From the NCBI RefSeq assembly GCF_000740785.1, contig NZ_JFZB01000012.1, positions 101,803 through 165,802 of the forward strand: a DNA stretch of 64,000 nt, written 5' to 3'. Positions 17,065 through 25,232 of the stretch are shown piece after piece; positions within the stretch are counted from its first letter, which is position 1; each line of letters opens with the position of its first letter. The translations under genes were made by a program, and so were the position numbers. Under the pieces are notes generated by a model, which made no database searches, was not told the origin of the DNA, and saw nothing but the letters and a program-made list of their open reading frames with translations. This DNA is from Paenirhodobacter enshiensis. GTDB taxonomy: Bacteria > Pseudomonadota > Alphaproteobacteria > Rhodobacterales > Rhodobacteraceae.

Positions 17065-18141
17065 TCAGGGTGCGTCAGGACGAGCGCGCGCGCGGACCGA
17101 GGGGGCGTGGCCCGTCCAGCCCCGGTAGGCGCGCCAGAACGCCGTTCCGTCCGCGTAGCCAAGGGCGGCGGCAATCGCCTCGATCGGCTGCGTGCCCGCG
17201 TGCAACATCTTCTCGGCCATCTGCCGCCGGCATCGCTGAACGAGACCGCTGAGCGACGTGCCCTCGGTCGCAAGCTGCCGCTGCAGGCTGCGCGGCGACA
17301 TCTCCAGTGCCGCGGCGACCGAAAGCAGGTCGATGGGCTGCAACCCGAGACGGCGCGAGATCAGCGCGTCGACCTGCTCCGTCAACGAGCGCGCGGGGTC
17401 TGACAGGCTCATGTCCATCAGGTGGCGCTCGATCAGGGCGATCAGATCGCGGTCCTCGGTGCGGTGCTGACGGTCGGCCTCGGCGGCCGACATCAGAATG
17501 CGGTTGGCGGATTGGCCGAACAGCACCGGACACCCGAACCAGCGTTCCAGAAGCGCCCGGCGGTCGTGCGCGGGATGAAGGAAGTGCACCTCCTCCGGCC
17601 GCCAGCGCCGATCGAAGGCGGTGCGCACCAGTCCGCACAGCGCGGCCAGCGTGAATTCGGCATCCTGCCGCGAGGGCGCGATGCCCGGCGCGACGATGCG
17701 GTAGCTGAGCACCAGCCTCTCCCCGCCGTCTTCCAGCGCGACGGCGGTGCCGGTCTGCAACGCCGGACCGAACCGCGCCATCGCCGAGATCCCTCCGCGG
17801 ATCGTGCCGGCCTGGATCGCCAGAAGACCGATGGGGGCCAGGTCTCCGGGACGACAGGCGAAACCCAGACGCGCCCCCAGAACAGGATCCCCGGCCGCCT
17901 CCGCCGCCTGCTCGAACAAGGCCAGATAGGCGCGCAGGGGAATCGGGGCATAGGGGTCCGTCGGCCGAGTCGTCGGCAACCCGTTCGCGCGCAGCAGTTT
18001 TCGTATCGTGCCGTCGTTTTCAGCGAAGTGGCCCAAAATCGGCTGAAGAACTGACGCCCGTATGGACAGGATTTTCGGCAGCGCAGGCGTGGTTGCGGAC
18101 AAAGTGACCCCGATCCGGTCATGACGGAAGATTTGGCGCAT
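17065..18141 (-). CDS. AraC family regulator with arabinose-binding-like N-terminal domain
   Basis: 358 residues from the ATG at 18141; an in-frame ATG at 18162 adds seven residues and another at 18225 would overlap the promoter. The first ~200 residues match the AraC_N-type sensory domain (LRAYLALFEQAAEAAGDP, GARLGFACRPGDL). The C-terminal ~80 residues hold two helix-turn-helix motifs (LLSVAAALEMSPRSLQRQL and IEAIAAALGYADGTAFWRAYRGWTG). It is divergent from the APC permease gene and is the likely activator of the permease-oxidase cluster. Effector probably an amine or amino acid, by context only. Confidence 0.88.
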   Translation of the reverse strand: MRQIFRHDRIGVTLSATTPALPKILSIRASVLQPILGHFAENDGTIRKLLRANGLPTTRPTDPYAPIPLRAYLALFEQAAEAAGDPVLGARLGFACRPGDLAPIGLLAIQAGTIRGGISAMARFGPALQTGTAVALEDGGERLVLSYRIVAPGIAPSRQDAEFTLAALCGLVRTAFDRRWRPEEVHFLHPAHDRRALLERWFGCPVLFGQSANRILMSAAEADRQHRTEDRDLIALIERHLMDMSLSDPARSLTEQVDALISRRLGLQPIDLLSVAAALEMSPRSLQRQLATEGTSLSGLVQRCRRQMAEKMLHAGTQPIEAIAAALGYADGTAFWRAYRGWTGHAPSVRARARPDAP

Positions 18142-18162
18142 ATTATCGGATAACTGGCGCAT
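18134..18162. promoter_or_regulatory. Direct repeat TGGCGCAT, 21-base period
   Basis: TGGCGCAT occurs at 18134-18141 and again at 18155-18162, start to start 21 bases, that is two helical turns. It lies 75-103 bases upstream of the APC permease ATG. Tandem same-face repeats are how AraC proteins bind, so this is a candidate activator site. On the other strand both copies encode Met-Arg-Gln at the araC start, so coincidence of coding is possible. Confidence 0.4.
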
Positions 18163-18236
18163 TGTGCAATAGATCGCCGCCCGGACCGCTCTGTTAGTCG
18201 GTGCATCCAACGAAAAGAAGCACAACGGGGAAGGTC

Positions 18237-19670
18237 ATGGCACATCAGTCGCAGGGCGGAGAAAACCGCCTGCAGGGCAATTCGATCGGCATAGCGCATA
18301 TCGTGTTTTTCGTCGTCGCGGCGGCGGCTCCGATGACGGCGGTGGTGGGCGCGACGCCGCCTGCCTTCGCCTTCGGCAACGGGGCGGGCGTGCCGGGGTC
18401 CTTCATCCTGTCGGGCCTGCTCTATCTGCTGTTCTCGGTCGGGTTCACCGCGATGAGCCGCCACGTGAAAGGGGCGGGCGCGTTCTATGCCTATATCTCG
18501 CGCGGGCTCGGCCCGATCGTGGGGATCGGCGGGGCGTTCATGGCGCTGCTTGCCTATTTCGCGGTTCAGATCGGCATCTATGCGCTGTTCGGCGTGTTCA
18601 TGGCGGGCACGATGGAAGGGCTCGGGATCGCCGCGCCGTGGTGGGTGTGGGCGCCTCTGGCCCTGATCGTCGTGGTGCTGTTCGGGCGGCGCAACATCGC
18701 GATCTCGGGGCGCATCCTGGGCGCGTGCATGTTGGCCGAACTGGCGATCTTGCTGGTTCTCGACATCGCCATCGTCGTGCACGGCGGCGCCGAGGGGCTG
18801 AGCTTCGCCGGCTTCGAGCCCGCGCAGGTCTTCGCCCCCGGCCTCGGCGCGACGCTGGTCTTCGTGCTGGGCTCCTATGTCGGCTTCGAGGCGACCGCGA
18901 TCTTCGGCGAGGAAGCCCGTCAGCCCGAGCGCACCATTCCCCGCGCCACCTATGTCGCGGTGGTGCTGATCACGCTGTTCTACGCGTTCTCGACCTGGGC
19001 CATCGTGCAGTTCTACGGCCCCTCGACGGTGCAGCAGACGGCTGCTGCCTCGCTCGACGGGTTCTATTTCGCCGCCGCCGAGACGCTTCTCGGCCCCTGG
19101 GCGGTGGGGCTGATGAACATCCTGCTGCTGACCAGCCTGTTCGCCTGCCTGCTGTCGTTTCACAACACGCTGAACCGCTACTTCTACACGCTCGGCAAGG
19201 AGGGGCTGGCCTGGGCCGCGCTCGGAGCGGTGCATCTGCGGCACGGCTCGCCCCATGTGGCGGGCGTGGTGCAGGCGGTGCTGGTGGCGCTGATCCTTCT
19301 GGGCTTCGCGCTTTCGGGGGCCGACGCCTACACGGTCGTGTTCTCCTGGATGTCGGCGCTGACGGTTCTGGCGATCCTGGCGGTTCAGGCGCTGGTTTCG
19401 GTCGCGGTGATCGCCTTCTTCCGCTCGGCCCCGGGCGCGCGCCCGTCCTTCACCACGACAATCGCGCCGGCACTGGCGACGATCGGACTGAGCGGGGCGT
19501 TCGTGCTCGTGTGCTCGAACCTGCCGATGCTGACCGGCAGCGACAGCCGCCTCGTCATGGCGCTGCCGGTGCTGGTGATCGGGATCGGCCTTCTCGGCGG
19601 GGCGATCGCGCTGTGGCTGCGCGCTGCGCGCCCGGTGCTGTTCGCCCGCCTCGGCCGGACCTTCGAGTGA
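18237..19670 (+). CDS. APC family amino acid/amine permease
   Basis: 477 residues with twelve hydrophobic helices, an inner-membrane proton-coupled importer. The first helix region shows the APC hallmark VFFVVAAAAPMTAVVGATP, followed by GSFILSGLLYLLFSVGF and the conserved GFEATAIFGEEARQPERTIPRA loop. The start is the ATG after GGGGAAGG. It is the first gene of a plus-strand cluster with an ornithine-cyclodeaminase-like gene, a RidA-family gene and an FAD oxidase, suggesting import of an amine or amino acid that these enzymes then use. Substrate not deducible. Confidence 0.88.
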   Translation: MAHQSQGGENRLQGNSIGIAHIVFFVVAAAAPMTAVVGATPPAFAFGNGAGVPGSFILSGLLYLLFSVGFTAMSRHVKGAGAFYAYISRGLGPIVGIGGAFMALLAYFAVQIGIYALFGVFMAGTMEGLGIAAPWWVWAPLALIVVVLFGRRNIAISGRILGACMLAELAILLVLDIAIVVHGGAEGLSFAGFEPAQVFAPGLGATLVFVLGSYVGFEATAIFGEEARQPERTIPRATYVAVVLITLFYAFSTWAIVQFYGPSTVQQTAAASLDGFYFAAAETLLGPWAVGLMNILLLTSLFACLLSFHNTLNRYFYTLGKEGLAWAALGAVHLRHGSPHVAGVVQAVLVALILLGFALSGADAYTVVFSWMSALTVLAILAVQALVSVAVIAFFRSAPGARPSFTTTIAPALATIGLSGAFVLVCSNLPMLTGSDSRLVMALPVLVIGIGLLGGAIALWLRAARPVLFARLGRTFE

Positions 19671-19754
19671 CCCGGCCGGCGAAGACCCGTCCGACGAAAC
19701 ACCTCGCGTTCCGCCCGGAGCGGTGCGCGCAATCCTCTGACAGAAAGCAGACCC

Positions 19755-20894
19755 ATGACCGACCCGACCCGAATTGACTTCATCTACCTGTCGGAACCCG
19801 ACATGATCCGCGCCGGCGTGACCGACATGCCGGCCTGCGTCGACACGATGGAAGAGATGTTCGGCCTGCTCCACACCGGCGATTATCGCATGGCGGGCGC
19901 GAACAACGACAGCCACGGCGCGATGGTGGTGTTCCCGGAAAGCTCGCCCTTCCCCGACATGCCCAAGCCCACCGCGGACCGCCGCTTCATGGCGATGCCG
20001 GCCTATCTGGGCGGTCGTTTCCGCACCGCCGGGGTGAAGTGGTATGGCTCGAACATCGCGAACCGCGAAAAGGGGCTGCCGCGCTCGATCCTGATGTTCA
20101 CGCTGAACGACGCGGATACCGGGGCGCCGCTGGCGTTCATGTCGGCAAATCTGCTGTCGGCCTATCGCACGGGGGCGGTGCCGGGCGTGGGCGCGCGTCA
20201 CCTCGCTCGCAAGGATGCGAAGGTGGTGGGCATTCTCGGGCCGGGGGTGATGGCGAAGACCGCGCTCTCCGCCTTCATCGCCGTCCGGCCCGGCATCGAC
20301 ACCGTGAAGGTCAAGGGCCGGGGCCAGAAGAGCCTCGACAGTTTCCTCGCCTGGCTGGCCGAGACCTTCCCGCAGGTCACCACCGTCGAGGTCGTCGACA
20401 GCCTCGAGGCGGTGGTGCGTGGCAGTGACATCGTGACCTTCTGCAGCTCGGGCGAGGTGGGCGATCCCGAGACCTATCCGACGGTGAAACGCGACTGGGT
20501 GAAGCCCGGCTGCTTCCTCGCGATGCCGGCGCTGTGCAATATCGACGCGGGGATGCAGGCCGCCGACGTGCGCAAGGTTCTCGACAATACCGGCCTTTAC
20601 GAGGCCTGGTTCGAGGAAGTGCCGAAGCCCGCCCACAAGGTGATCCCGGTGATCGGCGTGAAGTTCATGGACATGATCCACGAGGGCAAGATGACCCGCG
20701 ACCAGATCGAGGATCTGGGCGCCATCGTCAAAGGCGATCTTCCCGGACGGCGCAACGACGACGAGATCATCCTGATGTCGGTCGGCGGAATGCCGGTCGA
20801 GGATGTCGCCTGGGGCACCGTTGTATATCGCAATGCCATCGCCCGGGGGATCGGCGTCAAGCTGAACCTGTGGGATGTGCCGACGCTGCGCTGA
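19755..20894 (+). CDS. Ornithine cyclodeaminase/mu-crystallin family protein (tyramine oxidase subunit B type)
   Basis: 379 residues. The N-terminal dimerisation part and a Rossmann half with VVGILGPGVMAKTALSAF (nucleotide-binding GxGxxA-like) mark the OCD/mu-crystallin family; LLSAYRTGAVPGVGARHLA is the conserved central stretch. Long relatives of this size are labelled tyramine oxidase subunit B in databases, though the family also contains ketimine reductases and lysine or ornithine cyclodeaminases. It lies 84 bases after the permease and 9 bases before the RidA-family gene. Likely an NAD(P)-linked step on an imine or amino acid intermediate. Confidence 0.8.
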   Translation: MTDPTRIDFIYLSEPDMIRAGVTDMPACVDTMEEMFGLLHTGDYRMAGANNDSHGAMVVFPESSPFPDMPKPTADRRFMAMPAYLGGRFRTAGVKWYGSNIANREKGLPRSILMFTLNDADTGAPLAFMSANLLSAYRTGAVPGVGARHLARKDAKVVGILGPGVMAKTALSAFIAVRPGIDTVKVKGRGQKSLDSFLAWLAETFPQVTTVEVVDSLEAVVRGSDIVTFCSSGEVGDPETYPTVKRDWVKPGCFLAMPALCNIDAGMQAADVRKVLDNTGLYEAWFEEVPKPAHKVIPVIGVKFMDMIHEGKMTRDQIEDLGAIVKGDLPGRRNDDEIILMSVGGMPVEDVAWGTVVYRNAIARGIGVKLNLWDVPTLR

Positions 20895-20903
20895 GGGAGC
20901 GAC

Positions 20904-21326
20904 ATGAGCAAAATCATCAAGGTCAAGAGCGGCAACCGGCTCGAGGATATCAGCAGCTATTCGCGCCTCGTCGCGGTCGGCGACTGGATCTTCGTGTCGA
21001 ACACCGCAGGGCGCAACCCCGAGACCAGGGAGATCCCCGAGGACGTCACCGCCCAGACCGAGCAGGTCTTCGCCAATATCGAGGCCGCGCTGAGCGCGGT
21101 GGGCTCCGGGCTTGGCGATGTGGTCTCGGCCAGGGTGTTCATCCAGACACCCGCCGACACGCCGGCCGTGATGGAAATCTTCGGCAACCGGTTCCGCGGG
21201 GTCGATCCGGCCCTGACGGTGACCTGCCCGCCGCTCGGTTCGACCGTCTACAAGGTCGAGATCGAGGTGACCGCCTTCCGCGGCGCGGCCCACGCCGAAA
21301 CGGAGCGGCTCTCGACCGCGCGCTGA
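20904..21326 (+). CDS. RidA (YjgF/YER057c/UK114) family protein
   Basis: 140 residues with the RidA trimer fold sequence (IFVSNTAGRNPETRE, TEQVFANIEAALSAVGSGLGDVV, VFIQTPADTPAVMEIFGNRF). True RidA enzymes hydrolyse reactive enamines/imines with an essential Arg in a P-x-R-S/T motif; here the corresponding place reads DPALTVTCPP, so that Arg is absent. This puts it in one of the non-RidA subgroups whose members often sit in amine or nitrogen-compound operons. It is nine bases after the OCD-like gene. Confidence 0.85.
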   Translation: MSKIIKVKSGNRLEDISSYSRLVAVGDWIFVSNTAGRNPETREIPEDVTAQTEQVFANIEAALSAVGSGLGDVVSARVFIQTPADTPAVMEIFGNRFRGVDPALTVTCPPLGSTVYKVEIEVTAFRGAAHAETERLSTAR

Positions 21327-21346
21327 GCGCCCCCCCCCGAACAACC

Positions 21347-21370
21347 GGGGCTGCCCTGCGGGGCGGCCCC
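21347..21370 (+). terminator. Strong hairpin between the RidA-family and FAD oxidase genes
   Basis: GGGGCTGCCC and GGGCGGCCCC form a ten-pair stem with a four-base loop just after a run of nine C bases. It may be a partial terminator or an mRNA stabiliser inside the cluster. Confidence 0.5.
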
Positions 21371-21402
21371 TCCCGATCAGGCCTCTTGCTCAGGAGCACC
21401 CC

Positions 21403-22695
21403 ATGGCCCCCGCCGTCTTCCCCGTCGAGACATCTTCCCATATCCCCGAGGCCACCACCGTCGTGGTGATCGGTGCGGGCATCGTCGGACTGACGGCGGC
21501 GCTGACACTGGCCGAGCGGGGCATCCCCGTCGTCGTTCTGGAAAAGGGACGTCTGGCGGGGGAACAGTCGTCGAGAAACCTCGGCTGGGTGCGCAAGATG
21601 GGCCGGGCGCCCGCCGATGTGCCGATGGCCGTGGCCGCCGACCGGCTGTGGGCCGAAATGCCCGCGCGCACCGGGATGGATGTCGGCTACAGGCAGGCCG
21701 GGATCATGTATCTCGCCCGCACCGAAGCCGAAATGGCGATGCACGCGGGCTGGCTGAAGGCGGTCGACGCGCTCGGGCTCGACGCGCGGCTGCTGACGGC
21801 GGGAGAGATCGACGCGCTCGTGCCCCGGGGACGGGGCACCTGGGCGGGGGGCATCGTCACCCCCTCGGACGGGCGCGCCGAACCCGGACTGGCCGCAAGC
21901 GCCATCGCCCGCGCCGCCATCGCGAAAGGCGCGACGATCATCGAGAACTGCGCGGTGCGCACGCTTTCCCTCTCGGCGGGAAAGGTCAGCGGCGTGATGA
22001 CCGAACAGGGTGAAATCCGCTGCGATCAGGTGCTTCTGGCCGGCGGGCTGTGGTCGCGCCGGTTTCTGGGCAACCTGGGCGTATCGCTGCCCACGCTGCC
22101 GCTGGTATGCTCGGTCTTGCGCACCGCACCGATGGAGGGGCCGGGCGAGATTGCCGTGGGGGGGCCGGATTTCTCGTTCCGCAAGCGGCTCGACGGCGGT
22201 TACACGATCACGCAGCGCGGCGCGCTGAACGCGCCCATCCAGCTCGACCATCTGCTGATCGGGATGCGCTATCTGCCGACGCTGCGCGCGCAGCGGCAAT
22301 TTCTGCGTATCAAGATCGGGCGGGATTTCCTGCGCGATCTTGCCCTGCCGCGTCGCTGGGGGCCCGCTGGCCCGTCCCCGTTCGACCGTGTCCGCACCAT
22401 GGATCCGCCGACCGACCCGGGCCTGAACGCCGAGGCCATGAAGAACCTGTGCGCCGCCTGGCCCGAGTTCGACGCGGCGAAGATCGTCGAGACCTGGGCG
22501 GGGACGATGGACATCACCCCGGATTCGACCCCGGTGATCGACCGGGTCGGGCGCATTCCCGGGCTGACCGTGGCCTCGGGTTTCTCGGGGCACGGCTTCG
22601 GCACCGGGCCGGCGGCGGGCCAGCTCGCCGCCGATCTGGTGACGGAGGCAAACCCGCTTATCGCACCCGATCCCTATCGCCTGTCGCGGTTCTGA
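21403..22695 (+). CDS. FAD-dependent amino acid/amine oxidoreductase (DAO family)
   Basis: 430 residues. The N-terminal dinucleotide motif VVVIGAGIVGLTAALTLAERG binds FAD, SSRNLGWVRKMGR fits the DAO substrate-side loop, and the C-terminal GLTVASGFSGHGFGTGPAAGQLAADL is the second FAD-contact segment of DadA/glycine-oxidase-like enzymes. It would oxidise a secondary or alpha-amino group to an imine with release of electrons to a quinone or to oxygen. Placement after a permease, an OCD-like and a RidA-like gene suggests an imine intermediate shared by these proteins. The exact amine is unknown. Confidence 0.85.
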   Translation: MAPAVFPVETSSHIPEATTVVVIGAGIVGLTAALTLAERGIPVVVLEKGRLAGEQSSRNLGWVRKMGRAPADVPMAVAADRLWAEMPARTGMDVGYRQAGIMYLARTEAEMAMHAGWLKAVDALGLDARLLTAGEIDALVPRGRGTWAGGIVTPSDGRAEPGLAASAIARAAIAKGATIIENCAVRTLSLSAGKVSGVMTEQGEIRCDQVLLAGGLWSRRFLGNLGVSLPTLPLVCSVLRTAPMEGPGEIAVGGPDFSFRKRLDGGYTITQRGALNAPIQLDHLLIGMRYLPTLRAQRQFLRIKIGRDFLRDLALPRRWGPAGPSPFDRVRTMDPPTDPGLNAEAMKNLCAAWPEFDAAKIVETWAGTMDITPDSTPVIDRVGRIPGLTVASGFSGHGFGTGPAAGQLAADLVTEANPLIAPDPYRLSRF

Positions 22696-22722
22696 GGGCG
22701 GCCCTGCCCCGCCCCGCCCGCC

Positions 22723-24069
22723 TTACAGCGCCGCGAGGACTGCGGAGAATTCACTCAGCAGCCAGTCGGCATCGGTGTCCGAGAACACCAGCGGCGGGCG
22801 GATCTTGAGGACATTGGCCTCGGGCCCGGTGGCCGAGATCAGCACCCGGCGCTCGCGCAGATCGTTGACGATCCGCGCGGCGAGCGCGGCATCGGGGGTG
22901 CGGGCGGCACGGTCGCTGACCATCTCGACGCCGATATACAGGCCCGCGCCGCGGATGTCGCCGATCGCCTCGTGCCGGGCGGCAAGCGCCGTCAGCCCCT
23001 CGCGGATGCGGGCGCCGACGCGGGCGACATTGCCCTGCACGTCCTCGTCGCGCATGAAATCGACCACCGCCTGCGCGGCGGCCATCGCCACGCCATTGCC
23101 GCCGAAGGTGTTGAAATACCGCGTGTCGCGGCCGAAGCTCTCGACGACCTCAGGGGCGACGGCGATGCCCGCGACCGGGTAGCCATTGCCCATCGGCTTG
23201 CCCATCGTCACGATGTCGGGGTCGATGCCGTGGCGCTGGAAGCCCCAGAACCGATCCCCCGAACGCGCGAAGCCCGATTGCACCTCGTCGGCGACGAACA
23301 GCCCGCCCGCGGCATGGACAGCCTCGGCCACCGGCTTCAGCACGCCCGGCGTCGCGAAAATCCCGTCCGAGGAGAACAGCGAATCCGCGATGAAGGCGGC
23401 CAGCCCGTCGCCGTGGCGCTTCAGCTCCCAGGCCTGCTCCGCCACCGCCTCGGCCATCTTCTGGCCGAGTGTGTCGGGATCCATACGATAGGAATCGGGC
23501 GCGGGCACCCGACGCACCCAGGTGCCCAAGGGCGATGCATCGCCGAGCGAGGGCGAAAACCCGGCCGTCAGATGCGAATTGCCGTGATAGGCCTCGGCGG
23601 TGACGATGATGCCGTTGCGCCCGGTGCGATGGCGCGCGATCCGCATCGCGAGGTCGTTCGCCTCGGACCCGGTGCAGGTGAACATCATGTGCCCGTTCGC
23701 CGCGATCCGGCCGCCGAATGTCGGCAACATCTGCTCGGCGTAATCGAGGATGCCGTCCTGAATGTAGCGGGTATGGGTGCACAGCGTGCCCATCTGGCGC
23801 GCCACCGCCTCGACCACGCGCGGATTGGCGTGCCCGACCGAGGCGACGTTGTTGTAAGCGTCGAGATACTCGCGCCCCTCGGCATCGAACAGCCGCGTGC
23901 CCTCGCCACGACAGACCGCGACCGGGTGGCGATAGAACAGCCGATACGCCGGGCCGAGCAGCCGCGCACGCCGCGCCACCGCCGCTTGCGTCGCGGCATC
24001 GAGGCCTTCCGTCGCCGCCGGATTGAAAGCGTTCACCATCTTGCCGGGGGCGGAGCGTTCGGGGGACAT
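22723..24069 (-). CDS. Class III PLP enzyme, likely amino-alcohol phosphate lyase-type
   Basis: 448 residues of aminotransferase fold class III: GxGxN-type CTGSEANDLAMR, DEVQSGFARSG with D261, and the PLP lysine K291 in TMGKPMGNGYPVAG. By default this is an omega-aminotransferase. Its partner immediately upstream is an aminoglycoside-phosphotransferase-fold kinase of the hydroxylysine-kinase type; such pairs are known for 5-phosphohydroxylysine and ethanolamine-phosphate phospho-lyases, which are class III PLP proteins doing elimination, not transamination. I therefore favour a phospho-lyase, while a plain aminotransferase is possible. Preceded by GGAAG at good spacing and 35 bases from the kinase. 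Confidence 0.82.
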   Translation of the reverse strand: MSPERSAPGKMVNAFNPAATEGLDAATQAAVARRARLLGPAYRLFYRHPVAVCRGEGTRLFDAEGREYLDAYNNVASVGHANPRVVEAVARQMGTLCTHTRYIQDGILDYAEQMLPTFGGRIAANGHMMFTCTGSEANDLAMRIARHRTGRNGIIVTAEAYHGNSHLTAGFSPSLGDASPLGTWVRRVPAPDSYRMDPDTLGQKMAEAVAEQAWELKRHGDGLAAFIADSLFSSDGIFATPGVLKPVAEAVHAAGGLFVADEVQSGFARSGDRFWGFQRHGIDPDIVTMGKPMGNGYPVAGIAVAPEVVESFGRDTRYFNTFGGNGVAMAAAQAVVDFMRDEDVQGNVARVGARIREGLTALAARHEAIGDIRGAGLYIGVEMVSDRAARTPDAALAARIVNDLRERRVLISATGPEANVLKIRPPLVFSDTDADWLLSEFSAVLAAL

Positions 24070-24104
24070 GCGGGGGCTTCCTTCCTGTCAGTTGGGATAT
24101 GCGT

Positions 24105-25157
24105 TCAGAGCAGCAGCGCCGAGACCTCGTCCGGGCTCTGTGCCAGGAACCAGTCGAGCTGCGCCCACCCCTGCGCGGTATTGCGCAGGATATAGCGGCT
24201 GTTGTCGGGAAACTGCGCGGCGCGCCACAGCGACAGCAGCGCGCGCGTCACCAGCCGGCCCATCACCAGATGCGGGATCAGCGATAGCTCCTCGTCGCTC
24301 AGGGCTGCTTCGGAGAGATACCCCGCCAGCACCGCGCGGGGGCCGGCGAACATGTCGTCCGACGGCTCGTCCTCGCGCGGGAGCTGGTTCAGAAGCGCGG
24401 TCGAGACGTCGATGGCGATGGCGGTATGGACCACATCGCCGAAGTCGATGATGCCGGCGATGCGCGGATGGGGGCCAGAGCGGTCGACGACCAGATTCGA
24501 GCGGTTGAAGTCGTTGTGCAGCACCTGGCGCGGCAAGGCCTCGATCCGCGGCAGCAGGTCCATGAAGCGGGCGAAGGCCGTTTCCAGCCGGCGGCGCTGG
24601 CCGGGATCGGTCACGGTGGCGATCAGCGGCTCGAGGTCGGGCAGCCGGCGCACGTCCCAGGCGATGGTGCGCCCTGCGGCCGGATGCCCGAACCCTTCCA
24701 TCGCCAGGCGCAACCGCGCCGCGGTGCGGCCGATCTCATATTGCTCGGCCCGGTCGGGGGGCAGCGTGTCCAGAACCCTGCCCGGCAGGAAGCTCATCAG
24801 CCGGGCAAGGCGCACCCCCTCGGCGGTCTCGAGCGCGGCGAGCGGTCCCTCGCGGGACGGAAACACCCGCGGCACCTGAAGATCGGGAGCGTTATGGGCG
24901 ATATGGTCGAGCGCGGCGATCTGCAGGTCCAGCTCGTCGCGCGGCTCGGCCGGATTGGCGATCTTGAGCACAAACGCGCTGCCCTCTGGCGTATCGAGGC
25001 GAAAGGTGTCGTCCTTCTCGGTCTCGAAACGGCGCAGCACGCCCGTCACCCCCCACTGGTCCGCGGCGAAGCGGGCGGCCGCTTCGGGGGTGACAGCACG
25101 GCACTTTGCCGATAACGACCCGAGGTCGATTGTCGTGACAGCCTGGACCTCTTGCAT
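24105..25157 (-). CDS. Aminoglycoside phosphotransferase-fold kinase (hydroxylysine kinase-like)
   Basis: 350 residues. The APH fold is shown by the N-lobe Lys in FVLKIANP, the catalytic loop HNDFNRSNLVVD and the metal site IIDFGDVVHTAIAID, matching hydroxylysine/ethanolamine kinases more than antibiotic kinases. The start was chosen at the Met after CAGGGAGCCGAT; an in-frame ATG at 25214 would overlap the operator. First gene of a two-gene operon with the class III PLP enzyme. Predicted to phosphorylate an amino alcohol or hydroxy amino acid. An exact ATTGTCGACAAT palindrome lies 40 bases upstream of the start. Confidence 0.8.
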   Translation of the reverse strand: MQEVQAVTTIDLGSLSAKCRAVTPEAAARFAADQWGVTGVLRRFETEKDDTFRLDTPEGSAFVLKIANPAEPRDELDLQIAALDHIAHNAPDLQVPRVFPSREGPLAALETAEGVRLARLMSFLPGRVLDTLPPDRAEQYEIGRTAARLRLAMEGFGHPAAGRTIAWDVRRLPDLEPLIATVTDPGQRRRLETAFARFMDLLPRIEALPRQVLHNDFNRSNLVVDRSGPHPRIAGIIDFGDVVHTAIAIDVSTALLNQLPREDEPSDDMFAGPRAVLAGYLSEAALSDEELSLIPHLVMGRLVTRALLSLWRAAQFPDNSRYILRNTAQGWAQLDWFLAQSPDEVSALLL

Positions 25158-25196
25158 ATCGGCTCCCTGGATCGGATCTGGAACCGGTGTATGGCG

Positions 25197-25208
25197 ATTG
25201 TCGACAAT
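25197..25208. promoter_or_regulatory. Palindrome ATTGTCGACAAT before the kinase operon
   Basis: A perfect 12-base palindrome in the 75-base gap upstream of the kinase start, followed by a further half-site (AGTCAAT). The same 12 bases occur at 32906-32917 and a one-mismatch copy at 46672-46683. Fits a GntR/FCD operator. Confidence 0.6.
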
Positions 25209-25232
25209 AGTCAATCTTCAGCCACGGCCCGC

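Noticed and set aside
17493..21344. Minus-strand ORF of 1283 codons
   Set aside because: Antisense to the araC upstream region, permease, OCD, RidA and oxidase genes; composition is Arg/His/Asp-rich and repetitive, typical of GC-rich shadow frames, with no domain recognised.
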